Assembly: GCF_000219625.1 (NCBI RefSeq)
Contig: NC_018216.1
Location: 496,001-560,000 of the forward strand
DNA length: 64,000 bases
Source of the DNA: Zymoseptoria tritici IPO323
Taxonomy: Eukaryota > Ascomycota > Dothideomycetes > Mycosphaerellales > Mycosphaerellaceae
Reading direction: 5' to 3'
Positions 11,950-23,925 of this stretch are shown piece by piece. Within the stretch, counting starts at the first letter, position 1. Each line of letters starts with the position of its first letter. The notes beneath the pieces were generated by a model. The model was not told where the DNA came from, did not search any database, and saw nothing but the letters and a program-made list of their open reading frames with translations. A program made the position numbers and the translations under genes.

Positions 11950-14900
11950 TCACGTAGGCATGGGAGCAGCAGCGCCTGTCAGCCCTTCGACTTGCTCGAG
12001 AGACTCGACTGGTGCACAGCTAGTATGGAAAGTCAGCATGTGTAGTCTTGGAATGTAGGGTGGTCAGCAACATACCTGCAGAACAAGTTCATATCACCAT
12101 ACGCATCATCCAGCCTCGTCACCGTCGGCCAAAACTTCTTCTCCTTCAGGTGATCCAGCGGGTACGCGGCATTCTCCCTGGTATACGGACGATCCCACTT
12201 GCTCAGGATCAAATCCTTCATGCTGTGCGGCGCCATCTTCAAAACATTGCCATCCCTCGGCTGCTTGCCCTGCTCGATCTCCGCAATCTCCTCGCGAATC
12301 GAGATGAGCGCGTCGCAAAAGCGGTCGAGTTCGTTCTTCGACTCGGACTCGGTGGGTTCGATCATTAGAGTATTGGCGACGGGCCAAGACATGGTAGGGG
12401 AGTGGAAGCCGTAGTCTTGCAGACGCTTGGCGATGTCGATGACTTCGATGCCGGCCGTCTCCTTGAACTTGCGGGTGTCGAGGATGAACTCGTGTGCGCA
12501 GCGGCCATTATCGTTGGTGTAGAGGATCGGGTAGTGGGGCTTCAGGCGGGACTGAATGTAGTTGGCGTTGAGGAGGGTGATTTTTGTGGCGTGTGTGAGA
12601 CCGCGGGCGCCCATCATCTTGATGTAGGCCCAGCTGATGGGGAGAATGCTGGCAGAACCCCAAGGTGCACCAGAAATTGGAGCGATCGCCTTCTCGCCGC
12701 CAACATTCGCAACGAGAGGGTGGCCGGGGAGGTATGGAGAAAGATGCTTTGCTACGCCGATTGGACCAACGCCAGGGCCACCACCACCGTGAGGAATGCA
12801 GAAAGTCTTGTGGAGATTCAAGTGGCAGACATCCGCGCCAATCTCACCTGGCGAGCAGAGACCGATCTGGGCGTTCATGTTGGCGCCGTCCATGTAGACT
12901 TGTCCGCCGTGCTTGTGAACAATGTCACAAGCCTCCTTGACCTGGGGCTCGAATACGCCGAAGGTGGATGGGTATGTGATCATGATAGCACCGAGTTCCT
13001 CGCTGTACTTCTCGCACTTGGCCTTCAGATCGACCATGTCCAAGTTACCAGTACCGGGGTCACACTTGATGGTCACGACACGCATACCAGCCATCGCCGC
13101 AGAGGCGGGGTTGGTACCGTGGGCTGAGACCGGGATAAGGCAGATATCACGCTTCTTGCCAGGTTGGTCTTCTTGGTACTTGCGGATGACACGAAGACCC
13201 GCAAACTCTCCTTGAGCGCCCGAGTTGGGCTGGAGAGAGACGGAGTGGAAGCCAGTAATTTCTGAAAGGTCCGCTTCCAACTCTCCAATCATCTTGGCGT
13301 AACCCTTGGTCTGGTCGCTGGGAGCGAAAGGATGAATGTTGGCGAATTCTGGCCAGGAGATTGGCACCATTTCAGTCGTAGCATTGAGCTTCATCGTGCA
13401 GGAGCCGAGCGGAATCATCGAGTGGACAAGAGACAGATCCTTGGACTGCAGGTGGTACATGTAGCGGAGAATCTCAGTCTCGGAGTGATAGGAGTTGAAG
13501 ACTGGGTGGGTCAAGTATTCGGAAGTGCGTACGAGCGACTTTGGAACACCCCCAGTCGCGGTCACGCTCTGAGCGAGTTGGTCAACATCGACATCATCGG
13601 TGGTGAATGCGCGGAAAATCTCCTCAATCTGCTTCTTGCCGACAGTCTCATCGACAGTAATGCCGACGTGCTCGTCGTCGATTACGCGGAAGTTGGTCAT
13701 GAAGTTCTGAGCAGTCTTGGTGACAAAGCCGCGAGCATCGTGCTTCTTGACGACAACCGTGTCGAACGCAACGGGCTGGCGGACTTCGAGACCACCACTC
13801 TCGAGACCCTTGGCAAGGACCTGCGCCATCTTTGCGACCTTCTCTGCGATCTTCTTCAAGCCGGCAGGACCGTGGTAAACTGCGTACATAGCGCTCATGT
13901 TGGCGAGCAGAGCCTGTGCAGTGCAAATGTTGCTAGTGGCCTTCTCGCGGCGGATATGCTGCTCGCGAGTCTGAAGCGCAAGACGGGCTGCGTTGTTTCC
14001 GAGGCGATCCTTGGACAGACCGATCAAGCGACCTGGAATCTTCCGCTTGTGCTTCTCACTGACAGCAAAGAAGGCCGCGTGAGGTCCACCGAAACCGAAT
14101 GGAACACCAAATCGTTGAGCATTGCCGAAAGCGACGTCTGCACCAAACTCACCCGGAGGAGTGAGTAGGGTCAGAGCAAGGAGGTCGGTGGCTACTGCGA
14201 ACGTGCCCTTGAGCTTGTGGACCTTGTCCGCCAGCCCACGGTAGTCCTCGACACCGCCCAATGTGTCGGGATACTGTGCGAGGACACCAATCAGATCCTC
14301 TCCGAGCTCTTCAACACGGCTGCTGTTGTTGGCGAGGACATCGCCGACCTCAATTTTGATACCAAAACCATGAGCACGGCTCTCCAACACAGCAAGCGTC
14401 TGCGGATGGCAAAGGTGGGACACAAAGTATGTCTTGTTCGGTCGCTTCAGGCGAGTCGCTGGCATTGCGTTCATCGACAGAGTCATGGCCTCAGCCGCTG
14501 CAGTAGCCTCGTCCAAAACGGAGGCATTGGAAATGGCAAGACCAGTCAGGTCGCATACCATCGTCTGGTAGTTGAGCAAAGACTCCAGTCGGCCTTGACT
14601 GATCTCAGGCTGATATGGAGTGTAGCTGGTGTACCATGCCGGGTTCTCCAAAATATTGCGCTTGATCACCTCTGGAACTCTGGTGCCTGCATATCCGCAC
14701 CCGATATAACTCTTGTAGACCTTGTTCTCACTAGCAATCTGTCGCAGCCGCGTAAGAAGTTGGCTCTCCGAGTATCCGCCCGACTCGCTGGGCACAGATC
14801 CCGATTCTGGGATAGGTCCCTCCACCTTCAAATCTTTCTTCGACAGAATCGTGCTTGGCAGGACCTGGGACACGAACTCGTCCAAGCTGCTTGCCGGCGG

Positions 14901-15188
14901 ATCGAGCACTTTGAGCATCTCCTCGGTGGATTCGGCGGTCGGGCCAATGTGGCGGCGGGCGAACGTGTCGAGAGGAGCGAAGAGCGAGGCATTGTCGATT
15001 TGAGTCTGTGGTTTACCTGACTCCGAGTCGGCGGAAGAGCTCGAGTAGAATCCTCGAGTGGTAGTATGCTTAGCACGTGCGAGAGCCGGGAGTCGTGCAG
15101 CTGGCTGCTTGACGATAAGGCATCGTGGCGACAGGGGACGTCGTGTCGCCAGCCATTGGGCGCGCAAACGAAGAGCTGTAGCAGACAT
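11950..15188 (-). CDS. GCV2: Glycine dehydrogenase (decarboxylating), mitochondrial P-protein
   Basis: Exons 15188-12076 and 12019-11950 are joined across a 56-bp intron (GTATGT..CTAG). The splice replaces an unrelated-looking tail with the family-like end NLFCSCAPVESLEQVEG. The P-protein decarboxylates glycine and passes aminomethyl to the lipoyl H-protein in the mitochondrial glycine cleavage system. The N-terminus (MSATALRLRAQWLATRRPLS) is a basic presequence; I chose it over an upstream TTG. Both PLP-enzyme halves are present. Landmarks are FARRHIGPT, YTPYQPEISQGRLESLLNYQ, GSCTMKLNATTEM and LQPNSGAQGEFAGL. DGANMNAQIGLCSPGEIGAD precedes the PLP lysine in HLNLHKTFCIPHGGGGPG (about residue 795). 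Length is normal. Confidence 0.96.
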
Positions 15189-17117
15189 GTCGAGTAAGCT
15201 GTGCAACGCGCACTGTGGCGTGTGTAAGCTCAGTCGGTGTAGCTCTCTCTCTCTCTCCGCTGGAGGAACAATCCTTTTCTTTGTGCGTGTATTCGGCCTG
15301 GTCCGTGGCCTCGTCGAGTGTGAGAACCAGCAAGCAGGTGGAAGGACTGATGTGTAGCAGAAGAAGATGGAGAGTCAGTCTTCAGGAGATCTGCAAGAAA
15401 TGTGAGACTACACTCATCACGACCCTGAAGGTGGAAATGTTGCCTTAGCTTAGGACGGCGGGCAGCTTTTTCGCCCACCACCCGGGATCTCAAACTCAAT
15501 CTGGGCCGCCGCTAAGCGATAAGAGATAACCGCGTGAGGATTCCGGGCGTACTGCTGCTGTTTAAGGAAATGTCTTCCCCGACATCCATCTTCTCTCGAC
15601 TGCGAACATGCCGTTCCTGCGACGATTTGACTGGGGAACTGCGTCGTGACCTTGTTCCCTGCCTTGTTCTGCTACACTTGACTAATCGGAGCCATCTTCT
15701 CTCACGTTTTGAGTCGAGCCTGACGAAGCCTCGATAGCCGCACTACCCGCTATCTGCATCCGCTCCATGTTTGGACCATGTTTGGACCTTGTTGAAACTC
15801 GAAATTGGGACGAGATGAAGACAGCGATCATTTTGGCACTTTCAATGGTGTAAGGCAGTGCCCAAAAGTGTTCTTGACAGTTGATCTTCTGGCAATGTTG
15901 AGAACATCGACTTTGAGCAAGATGTATGGAATCAGTGATATTGAATCTGTAAGACCACCACTCTTAAGACGAAGAATACACCGGCAATCTTGACAGCGGG
16001 CATGGTTGGGTGTCTGGTGTTTTGTGAAGTGGTCGGCTTGGAGAGGTTCGGATATGATATACACGTTCGTGATGAGATTTCAGAGCAGCGACGCATGTCT
16101 CTCAAGCATTTCCAGCGTGATTGACAGGGCAATGCGAGCGATGAGCAACGTCTGGACCAACACTTTCCGTTCCAGGGCCTCGCTGGCTTCTTCCCCGTCT
16201 TCTTCTCGGATCTCTATGAGATGGCAGAGAACCCGATGACACCATGTAGCCGCCTTCATACTTGACCACGCCACGCCTCGCAAGACAGACCGTACACTAC
16301 CGTGAGTGGCTTGCGAGGCCACAAACATCTCACGCGAGCGGTGGAAGCCAGCGCTGTCACAATTGCGAGTTCTCTGTCTGCCGTGTCTTTTTGTCGGGCG
16401 GACTGCACCAGCGGAGGCTGCCATGCGAGCAGACGTCGTCATCAGCGCTCAGGCTTTCCATGCATTCTTCTTATCGGTCTCATCTTCCCTTCGGATACAC
16501 CGTCACCATCCCGACGCAATCAGGCTATCGGGCGAAGCCTGATCCCCCGAGAGTTCGATGATATCCCCAGAAGGGGTGTCGGGCGAAATCCGACGTAGGC
16601 ACCTTGTACTCCCGGCGAGTATCCCACGAAAACGATCGAGCGGCGGCCTGTGGCAACGTAGAACTGTCGCAAGTCACTCCCGATCCTTTTGCATATTCCA
16701 AAAGCTCGAACAATCCAATGTTGCAAATGAACTCGACATGAAGAGGATGTCGTCCGCAGATGGAGGAAGTGCCCTGGTAAGCTTTCTCCCAGCCACGTGA
16801 GCCACGCAACACGTCACCCGGAAACGTCGGATCAGCGTAGGCCAAGGCTCCCAAGAAGGCTCCCAACTCGATGAAGAAGGTGTGTATTACTCTGACCTTC
16901 CTCGATCGTCCTTTTGCATACATCCTGGAAGCTCACACAACATCCGAGCACTTAATTCGAAACGTATCAGAGAGCTCAAGATAGAAGTCGTACGACCCGC
17001 GAGACAGACATCAATACCGTACCTTGGAACTCGGCCAACATCTCAAATCCTAGGGAAAAGTGACCAACGGCGAAAGGAAACAAACCATACAACAACCCGA
17101 AACACACGTCCATCAAA
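15189..17117. other. Long intergenic region
   Basis: About 1.9 kb lies between two divergent genes. Several frames of 60-130 codons overlap on both strands without a domain or consistent coding signal. Two short hydrophobic starts (plus 15814, minus 16003) could not be extended into spliced genes. I see no feature I can support. Confidence 0.45.
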
Positions 17118-17672
17118 ATGCTCCTCACCCTCGCCCTCTCCTTCGCCTTCGCCAGCCTCACACCCGCCCAGATCACCACCGACTCCGGACTCCTCGCTTA
17201 CACCACCAGCGTCGGCCCCTGCACCACAAACACCATTCCGGAATCCGACCTCGTCTTCAGCATCCAAACCGACACAGTCGTCGAAACGCCCGGCCCACAA
17301 TCCGCGTGCACATATATCGTCAACGCCGACAACCCATCTCAAATCGTCAGCACGTTGACGCCCGCGAGCGTGATTCCCACGGTCTCTGTCCCGAGCACCG
17401 CGGATGTGATTTTGATTAGCGGGTCTGGGTCATCAACGACGTCCGGTTCGGGAGCCGTGGTCACGGAGACGGCGGTGGTTTCTACGACTGGTGGGGAGGA
17501 GGTCACGGAGACGGTGACGAGGACGAGTGGTGGTGCGGCGTCGAGGACCAGTGAGACGGCGGTGCCGCCGGCTTCGACGACGGCGGACGGAGCTGCGGCT
17601 GGAAGGGGAGTTGCTGGGGAGGTGTTTGGTGTTGCTGGGTTTGTGGCGATGGTGGCTGGGTTTCTGATGTAG
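17118..17672 (+). CDS. Ser/Thr-rich GPI-anchored-type surface protein
   Basis: A single exon encodes 184 aa. MLLTLALSFAFASLTPAQ is a signal peptide with probable cleavage after TPAQ. The middle has two cysteines (GPCTTN, SACTYI) that could pair in a small N-terminal domain. A long Ser/Thr/Gly/Ala stretch follows, with VTETAVV and VTETVTR echoes suited to O-mannosylation. The C-terminus is a hydrophobic tail (GEVFGVAGFVAMVAGFLM) after a small-residue stretch, which is the standard GPI-anchor signal layout. It is therefore probably a cell-wall or plasma-membrane glycoprotein. I do not recognise a named family. It is convergent with the defensin-like gene downstream. Confidence 0.8.
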   Translation: MLLTLALSFAFASLTPAQITTDSGLLAYTTSVGPCTTNTIPESDLVFSIQTDTVVETPGPQSACTYIVNADNPSQIVSTLTPASVIPTVSVPSTADVILISGSGSSTTSGSGAVVTETAVVSTTGGEEVTETVTRTSGGAASRTSETAVPPASTTADGAAAGRGVAGEVFGVAGFVAMVAGFLM

Positions 17673-18046
17673 GTCTAGGGTTATCGTTGGCGAGGCAGGG
17701 AGTGATGGAGGTGGTTTGTCTTGAGGCAGTGAGTGAGATCAGAGTGTTGGAACATTTCTCACTTTAAGTCGCTGCGATGCGAGGTCGAGGACAGTTTCTT
17801 CAGAATGAAGATGCAGGAAACCCACATCTCTCAGGTTGTGGTGACAATGTGAAGTCTTGATATGCAGGCTATACTAAAGAGCGGAGCTGAGGCCTTGCAA
17901 GAGTGTGTCAAAGTCGGCGTTGCCTGATCCGGTTGCTTGTGTCCAAGAGCCGATGTAACGATTGCTTGAACCCAATATCCCGCCGGTTCAACAGTCCCTC
18001 CCTCGTCATGTCCCTGGACGACGCCGATGATTGCCACAAGTAATCA
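17673..18046. other. Intergenic, convergent 3' ends
   Basis: This stretch lies between the stop codons of the surface-protein gene and the defensin-like gene. No frame or repeat is worth calling. Confidence 0.5.
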
Positions 18047-18348
18047 CTAAAACGGACAAATGCAATAGCCGTCGGAACTGCGCGCAAGTCAATACGCGGA
18101 CGGTGGTAGACACGAATGAACACAAGAGGGATCTGGCTCACCAAGCGCCGTTCTTTGCAGGGCATGTATTCTTGCATTTGTTGTCGTCGTTGCCGCAGGG
18201 GATGTTCCCTTCGCCTGCCTGTACACGCAAGTCTCTCGTTAGCAATTGTGCAAGATTATTCGAAGATGCGGCCATGTCGTACTGGCGCCGCGAGGACGGG
18301 AGCGACGAGAGCCACGAAGACGGCGGCGATGAGAGTTTGGAATTTCAT
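18047..18348 (-). CDS. Defensin-like (CS-alpha-beta framework) secreted peptide, 57 aa
   Basis: Three tiny exons on the minus strand, 18348-18283, 18218-18142 and 18077-18047, total 58 codons. Both introns are 64 bp, GT..CAG. The first has a perfect GCTAAC branch site and the second a TTGAC. Exon 1 (MKFQTLIAAVFVALVAPVLA plus AP) is a signal peptide. The mature peptide of about 35 aa has six cysteines spaced C-x6-C-x3-C-x6-C-x4-C-x-C, with G-x-C at the fourth cysteine. That is the cysteine-stabilised alpha/beta signature of defensin-like peptides. Without intron 2 the peptide would stop after three cysteines; splicing completes the set. The expected role is an antimicrobial or host-directed extracellular peptide. 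Activity is inference, as is membership beyond the framework. Confidence 0.75.
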
Positions 18349-19554
18349 CTTGGAGTTATTTGGTGGTGGATGTTGATGGGTCGTTCAGCTTGTTTGGTTA
18401 TTTGTTGCTGGCAGTGGAAAAGTGATCTGAATTCCGCGAGTGAGAGCTGCCTCTATAAGTGTTGCGATGGCCGGCACCGGTCGGCATCGCTCAGGGAATA
18501 TCCCTAGAAATGGTTTTCTGCCGAAACGTCAGCAGCAGACAGGTCATCGCCGCATTGATCGCGACCATCGCAAAGTCATGCCTCCTTTTCTGCGAGGAGA
18601 AAGGCCACTCCGAGGTACTCATCATCACTCTCCACGAAATAGCCCTCGGTGCAACGGGCACTTCGCTGTCTGGGTGGAAACACCTCAAGTTGGCAACGGC
18701 AGCACGGCCAGGAAGCTGAAAGAGAGCGTCCGGAGCTCAGCACAAGGAACATCAAGTGTCCATCCCAGCACGGGTCGCGCGGACTTGCTTCACTTCACCG
18801 AGGTGATGATAACCACCGGAATGAAACCACGGCCTTTGTTCGTGCCCACGACCCCTGGTGCTCCTAGTTCCGTATGGAGTTCCTCTTGCCCATCTAGCGC
18901 TCTCCCGCCTTATGCCAAGGTCATCAACAGCTTGTGACTTTTTGGGGTGTCGCTGGTTTCGTGGCGATCATGGTCGAAGGAAGAGAATTGTGAAAGAAGA
19001 CACAACAGCACGGTCTGAAACTTGCTGACGTCGTGCTGTGAAGTGCAGGCATTCATCCATGTCAACACCTTTGCTTGCACACTACACAATCATCATCGCA
19101 ACATCAACATCAATCATCTCATCTTCATGTTTCTTCCTTGTCACCACAGTCCTCAAGGCGAGCGGCCAGTCAATTTGACCAGCCACGGCTCGCCTCCGAA
19201 ACAGCACGAGACGCCATGAACAGCTCGGACGTTGCCGAATGCTCCTGTGGCAGAAGCGCGGTTTCGACAACGAGTGAAGCCAACACGCCGACCCCAAAAC
19301 AGCAGACTGATCCTCCACGGCAGTTGCATTCGTCTTTCAAATAGCCGGCTCCCATTCATCCGTTGACGTGAGGTTCCAATAGATCTACGGTACTCCGCAA
19401 TTGCATCATGAATTGAGTTCCGCCTCCAAGAGCTTCAGAGCTTCTAGACCCATGAAGGTCGATCGACGTGCTTTCGCATATAAGAACACCCGCCACCCGC
19501 TTCAACACACTTTCCAAACCCCGTGATACTGACTAGACCATACGCTTCGTCACC
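18349..19554. other. Intergenic, promoters of the defensin-like and GST-like genes
   Basis: About 1.2 kb. A 165-codon frame at 18440-18937 (plus) has no domain and antisense-like composition. A stretch near 18942-18985 reads GVAGFVAIMVEG, recalling the tail of the surface protein at 17118, but nothing upstream aligns. No gene is called. Confidence 0.45.
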
Positions 19555-20503
19555 ATGGCCCCACCAATCATCCACGTCGACTACGACTTCTCCCCCTACG
19601 GCCAAAAAACCAAACTCCTCCTGCACGCCTCCGGCGTGTCCTTCAAGAAACTCGACGTCCCCGCCGTGCTCCCCCGCAAAGACCTCGAAGCTCTCGGAAT
19701 CACCTACCGCCGCATCCCGCTCCTCGCCGTCGGGAAAGACATCTACCTCGACAGCTCGAAAATTCAACAAATCACCGTGGCCAGCCTCGGCTCCATCCCG
19801 CAGTCGCCGGCTGATAAAGCGTACCAAACATGGGGCGATACGGTGTTCAATGAAGTCCTGGGTTTGATTCCCCAGCAGGTCCTCTCGCCGGAGTTTGTCA
19901 AAGATCGAGAGACGGTGTTCCCGATCGTGAAAAGGCCGGACTTGGCGACGATTCGGCCGAGTGCGTTGGCGGGCTTTCAATCGAGGTTGAGGGAGGTGGA
20001 GGAGGATTTTCTGGGAAAGTCGCAGGGGCCGTTCATTAATGGGGAGAAGATTTCCATGGCGGATGTGCATGTTGCGTGGGCGGTGAGATGGGCTTTGAAT
20101 GATCTGGGAGCGGGAAAGGATAAGGGGTGTGGGAAGGAGGATTTCCCGAAGGTGTATAGGTTAATTGAGGCGCTGCCGGAAGTGAAGCCGGAGGTTCTGA
20201 GTGGCGATGAGGCGCATAAGGTGATTCGGGAGAGTGAGTATTCCGCCAGTGGACCGACGAGTGTGATGAAGGATGAGGCGTTGGGGCTGGAAGCTGGGAC
20301 GCAGGTGACGATTGAGAGTTTTGAGTGCGTTTTCATGTCCGTGATGGTCTACAATTCGCTAACGTTGGAGTAGTTCGACACCTGGAGCCCACCCTCAAGC
20401 CGGCAAACTGGTCGGTACCAGCATCGACGAAGTGGTGATCGAAGTCACCGACGGCATTCGTCTGCATTTCCCCAAGATCGGATACATCGTACGCGCGCAG
20501 TAG
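19555..20503 (+). CDS. Glutathione S-transferase-like protein
   Basis: Exons 19555-20324 and 20374-20503 give 299 aa. The 49-bp intron has GTGCGT/GTAG ends and a GCTAAC branch. The splice swaps a short dead-end tail for an ordered C-terminus (GKLVGTSIDEVVIEVTDGIR). The N-terminal 80 residues form a thioredoxin-like GST domain: VDYDFSPYGQKTKLLLHASG, with SPYGQ at the usual active-site position, and a cis-Pro-type RRIPLLAVG. An all-helical C-terminal part follows (GPFINGEKISMADVHVAWAV, the typical GST D-x-x-W/A helix). Family members conjugate or bind glutathione in the cytosol. The last 45 residues are unusual for simple GSTs. Substrate is unknown. Confidence 0.85.
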
Positions 20504-20603
20504 TGCTCCATACGATTGGTAGATACCTATCTCGGCGTGCTGCGTAGTAGACTTTGCACAGTGGATAGACCGTAACGCTTGTAAATCAAGAGGCATCCAT
20601 CTC

Positions 20604-22755
20604 TCAGATCTTCTCCTTCGGCTCTTGAGCCCTTCCATCCTGACTATGAGTCTCACTCTCGTCTTCGCCCTTTCCAGAGTAGACATCATCGCGAGCACCC
20701 AATTCGTTCATGGCCTCTTCTTCGCGATCGTAGTGGTGGAATGTGAACCAGAAGATGACGGCGGTCAAGGCAGCGGCAATGGAGACACCGGTGTCTGCAA
20801 TAAAGGTCAGTGGAAGTCGAAGCTTGATCTAAAGAGAAGTCATGAACTTACACATGTACATGATCGCCGGGTCGCCGGTAGCAGGCACCAGAGCTTCGCT
20901 GAGCGCCGATCCAATAGCGTTGGTAAAGAGGTACAGCGACTGCACGAAAGACTTCATCGACGGCGGGGCCTTGGTGTACGCATACTCCAGTCCAGTAACC
21001 GAGATGAAGATCTCCGCCACACCGATGAAAATGTACGCCGGCGTCTGCACCGCGATGTGCACATTGTTGGGCAGTTTCTTGTTACCGTCCATGCCTGCTG
21101 GACATCCGCCTGGGTTGCCGTAGCAGGGTCCGGAGGAGTAGATGATGTGTTGCACGATGGCGGCGTAGGCCAGGCAGAGCGAGGCGAGGAAGAAGCCGAT
21201 GGTGATGCGGGCGATGGGTTTGAGCTCGATGTGGTAGCGGCGGAGGGCGGGGTAGACGACGCGGTCGAGGATGGGGATGAAGACGATGATCTAGGGGAAG
21301 ATGTCAGTTGCTGTTGAGTGTGGGTGCATGAAAGAGTCTCAAAGGCTGCGCTTACCGAGATGGGATCTAGAGGGAACAAGTCAGCAGGAAATCTAATGCA
21401 GCTGGGGAGACAATGACATACCAAAGTTCTGCATCAAGTCGTTGGGCATGCCGTGACCTTCCATCTGGCCGGCTTGCGATACAAAGTTGGAGGAGAATTG
21501 TCCGTAGCAAACCCAGAAGACCGGGTAGACTTGGATAGGTCAGCAGAGATCCAAGAATACTAGAGGAGCATACTTACAAGTGAACACTTTGCACGCTCGG
21601 AGCGCACGCTTGAGTTCCTCAACGAAGTGGTCATTCCATGGCACTGCCTTTGCCTTTCCATTTGCCGCGCGCCACGATGGCTTAGCAGCGTTGGTGTTCC
21701 TGTTGGCGATCATCATGCCAATAGCCTTGAAGGAGTCGGTGATGACACGGCCTTGAGGTGGTCGATCGATGTATTTGCCGCGGCAAAGAACGAGTACAAC
21801 GACGCCCAAGGAGAACATGATGAAGCACATCAAATATGCCGTCCAGAAACCCTTGTACTTCTCCATGAAAGGCGTGGCCAGGAGAGAGAGACATCCGATG
21901 TTGATGCAGGCGTAGAACATCATGTAAATACGCTGGTAGGTGATCGCAGGGTTGATCACGACACGTTCGCCAGATGGGAGTGTCTTGACAGCCATAATGC
22001 GTCGAGTGTACTGGTCGGCGATCAGAGGTGCGATGTTGGACTTGATACCGCCGGTGCCGAAAGCAATCACGATGATACAGGTCACATATCCTCCAAGCGC
22101 GGCGCCGTGTTCGATTGATGTCGGAAGTGCGGTGGTCCAGAGGATGATCAGACCGCACCAGTAGATCCCGGCGAAAATGAGAATGGTCTTGTACTTTCCG
22201 AGATATTGGTCGGCAATGATGGCACCGAGAATTGGCGTAACGTAGGCAAAGAATTGGAAGAACAGGTTGAGTCCAGTTGCTACGACAATGTCAATATTGA
22301 TCGACATGAAGAAGACATGCGATTGCGCATACCACCAGCATGGCCAAGTCCGAGACCGGGAGCACCATCTCTTCCGTCTGGGTGGTTGTTGATGTAGTTC
22401 TGGAACAGCCCTGTAGATGCGGTCAGCAAATGTGCACTCTGGCTAGAACAGTACTGCACGAACCTTGACAGCCGTAGTAGGTGAAGCGCTCGCAAAGCTC
22501 TACCACCGCGACCAAGTATGCAGACTTCGGGAACTTGTCTCCAATATGGCGAAGGGTCTGCTTCTCGACCTCGGACGGTTCCTGGTCATCTGGTGTTGGT
22601 TGCTGTTCAGCATCACCGGCCGTCAATCCGCCCTTTTTATTCTCGACGATTGGCAAGTCGGCTCCAGCCATGTCGGCATGGTTGCGGTCACCGATCGACC
22701 CGTTCCTTTGCTGAAGAGTGGCGTGCAGCTCGGCGGCTGTGTCTTCGTGATTCAT
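20604..22755 (-). CDS. PTR2: Proton-coupled di/tripeptide transporter, PTR2/POT family
   Basis: Seven exons on the minus strand: 22755-22464, 22410-22333, 22279-21578, 21529-21422, 21366-21356, 21290-20852 and 20794-20604. They give 606 aa, and all junctions are GT..AG with matching phases. The family imports small peptides with protons across the plasma membrane. Signatures seen are VELCERFTYYGCQG joined to LFQNYINNHPDG, ATGLNLFFQFFAYVTPILGA, the PTR2 box FYACINIGCL, and NDLMQNF-DPIS-IIVFIPILDR across two junctions. A charged cytosolic N-terminus precedes about 12 hydrophobic segments. Exon 5 is only 11 nt (coding most of DPIS) yet is needed to keep frame and motif. Nitrogen control is usual for the family but not visible here. 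Confidence 0.92.
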
Positions 22756-23925
22756 CTTGAAGTTTGTATGCAGAGATGGTAGGACGGGAAGCAGCAGGGA
22801 TCAGAGAACCAGAGCGAGAAATGACGATGCTTATCACGAACAGCAGGAACGGTGATGCCTGTGCGGGGGCGTCTCACAGGACTATCTGATCAATTGCTTT
22901 TTCGAGTCTCTCCACCGAGAAGGATCACAACGATCATGAAGGCTGATTGATGGAGCACCAATGCCGTCGCACAGATTACGTCCGGCCCTCGCCTACCGCA
23001 CGTGTCGAAATTGCTGATCCAGGGCTCGCACGCGAGTTTGATGTGGAGGCGATGTGGACGAGCGATCCGAACTGACACCGAAACGGGTCAATGGTGCCTA
23101 TCAGCCAATTGCGTAGTGAAGCCAAGAAGCAGAGGGTTACATGGTGCGAAGCTTGTCTCGTACGAAGTTGCGCCGTGCTGCGAATCCTCTGCCGATTGTC
23201 CCGGCCAAGACTTTGGAGGAAAGCCTCTGGTGTTGCTTGTCGGGGCTTGTCGTGCTTGTTCGTACTCTCGAGTGGCGCTTGAGGTATGATAGTTGTGGGA
23301 TGCTTGAGCCTCGAGACCGTGTCAATTCCTGCAAACGGCGGACAGTTCTGTTCCAAGCTTCATCTCATCCCACAGTGAATGCGGCAACAGTCCTTTCGGC
23401 TACGAGCGGGACCCAGCCCGAGAGGTCATCCTTCGGCTCAGGCAGGTACCTCCTACAGCACTTAGGCAAGAGATTTGCGAGCTCGGAATGCTTTCCGAGA
23501 GACGATGGCCGATATGAACCTCTCGTGATGATTTCGCCCAATAGCAGTGCAGCCGGCTTATTCGAATGCGAAGAAAGACTTGTAGTGGGCCGAGCGCCGC
23601 TCTGCTTACTCAGTTATTGTTGCCTCAGGCATGATATTTGTCCTTAGCGTGGACGTAAGGGTCGACCCTTGTCCCTTGCCCTTCTTCGTCCTTCTCAGCA
23701 CTCACTTCAAGGCCGTCATCTATCTTCACCTTGCGTGGAGCCTCGAAATGCGTGTGAAAATGCGGTGCCAGACAGGACTGTAAAGGCTCGCCCAGCCTCA
23801 GCCGCACTCGGCAGGCTGCATATGCAGAGGCACCGGTGGCTGTGTCACGGGAAGTAGACCACCATGCTGTGCTTTTAACCATCGTTATTTACATCTTCTA
23901 ACGTGGCACGAACCGATTTAAGAGT
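22756..23925. other. Intergenic, divergent promoters
   Basis: About 1.2 kb between the PTR2-type transporter and the HET-domain gene. Frames of 60-170 codons overlap in several phases with no domain or splice pattern. Nothing is called. Confidence 0.5.

Noticed and set aside
15814..16003. Short hydrophobic starts resembling signal peptides (plus 15814 MKTAIILALSM; minus 16003 MPAVKIAGVFFVL)
   Set aside because: No splice sites at plausible intron lengths lead to a continuing frame with cysteines or any other pattern.
18942..18985. GVAGFVAIMVEG reading similar to the tail of the surface protein at 17118
   Set aside because: Similarity is limited to about ten residues, and nothing upstream aligns, so it is probably chance or a tiny relic.
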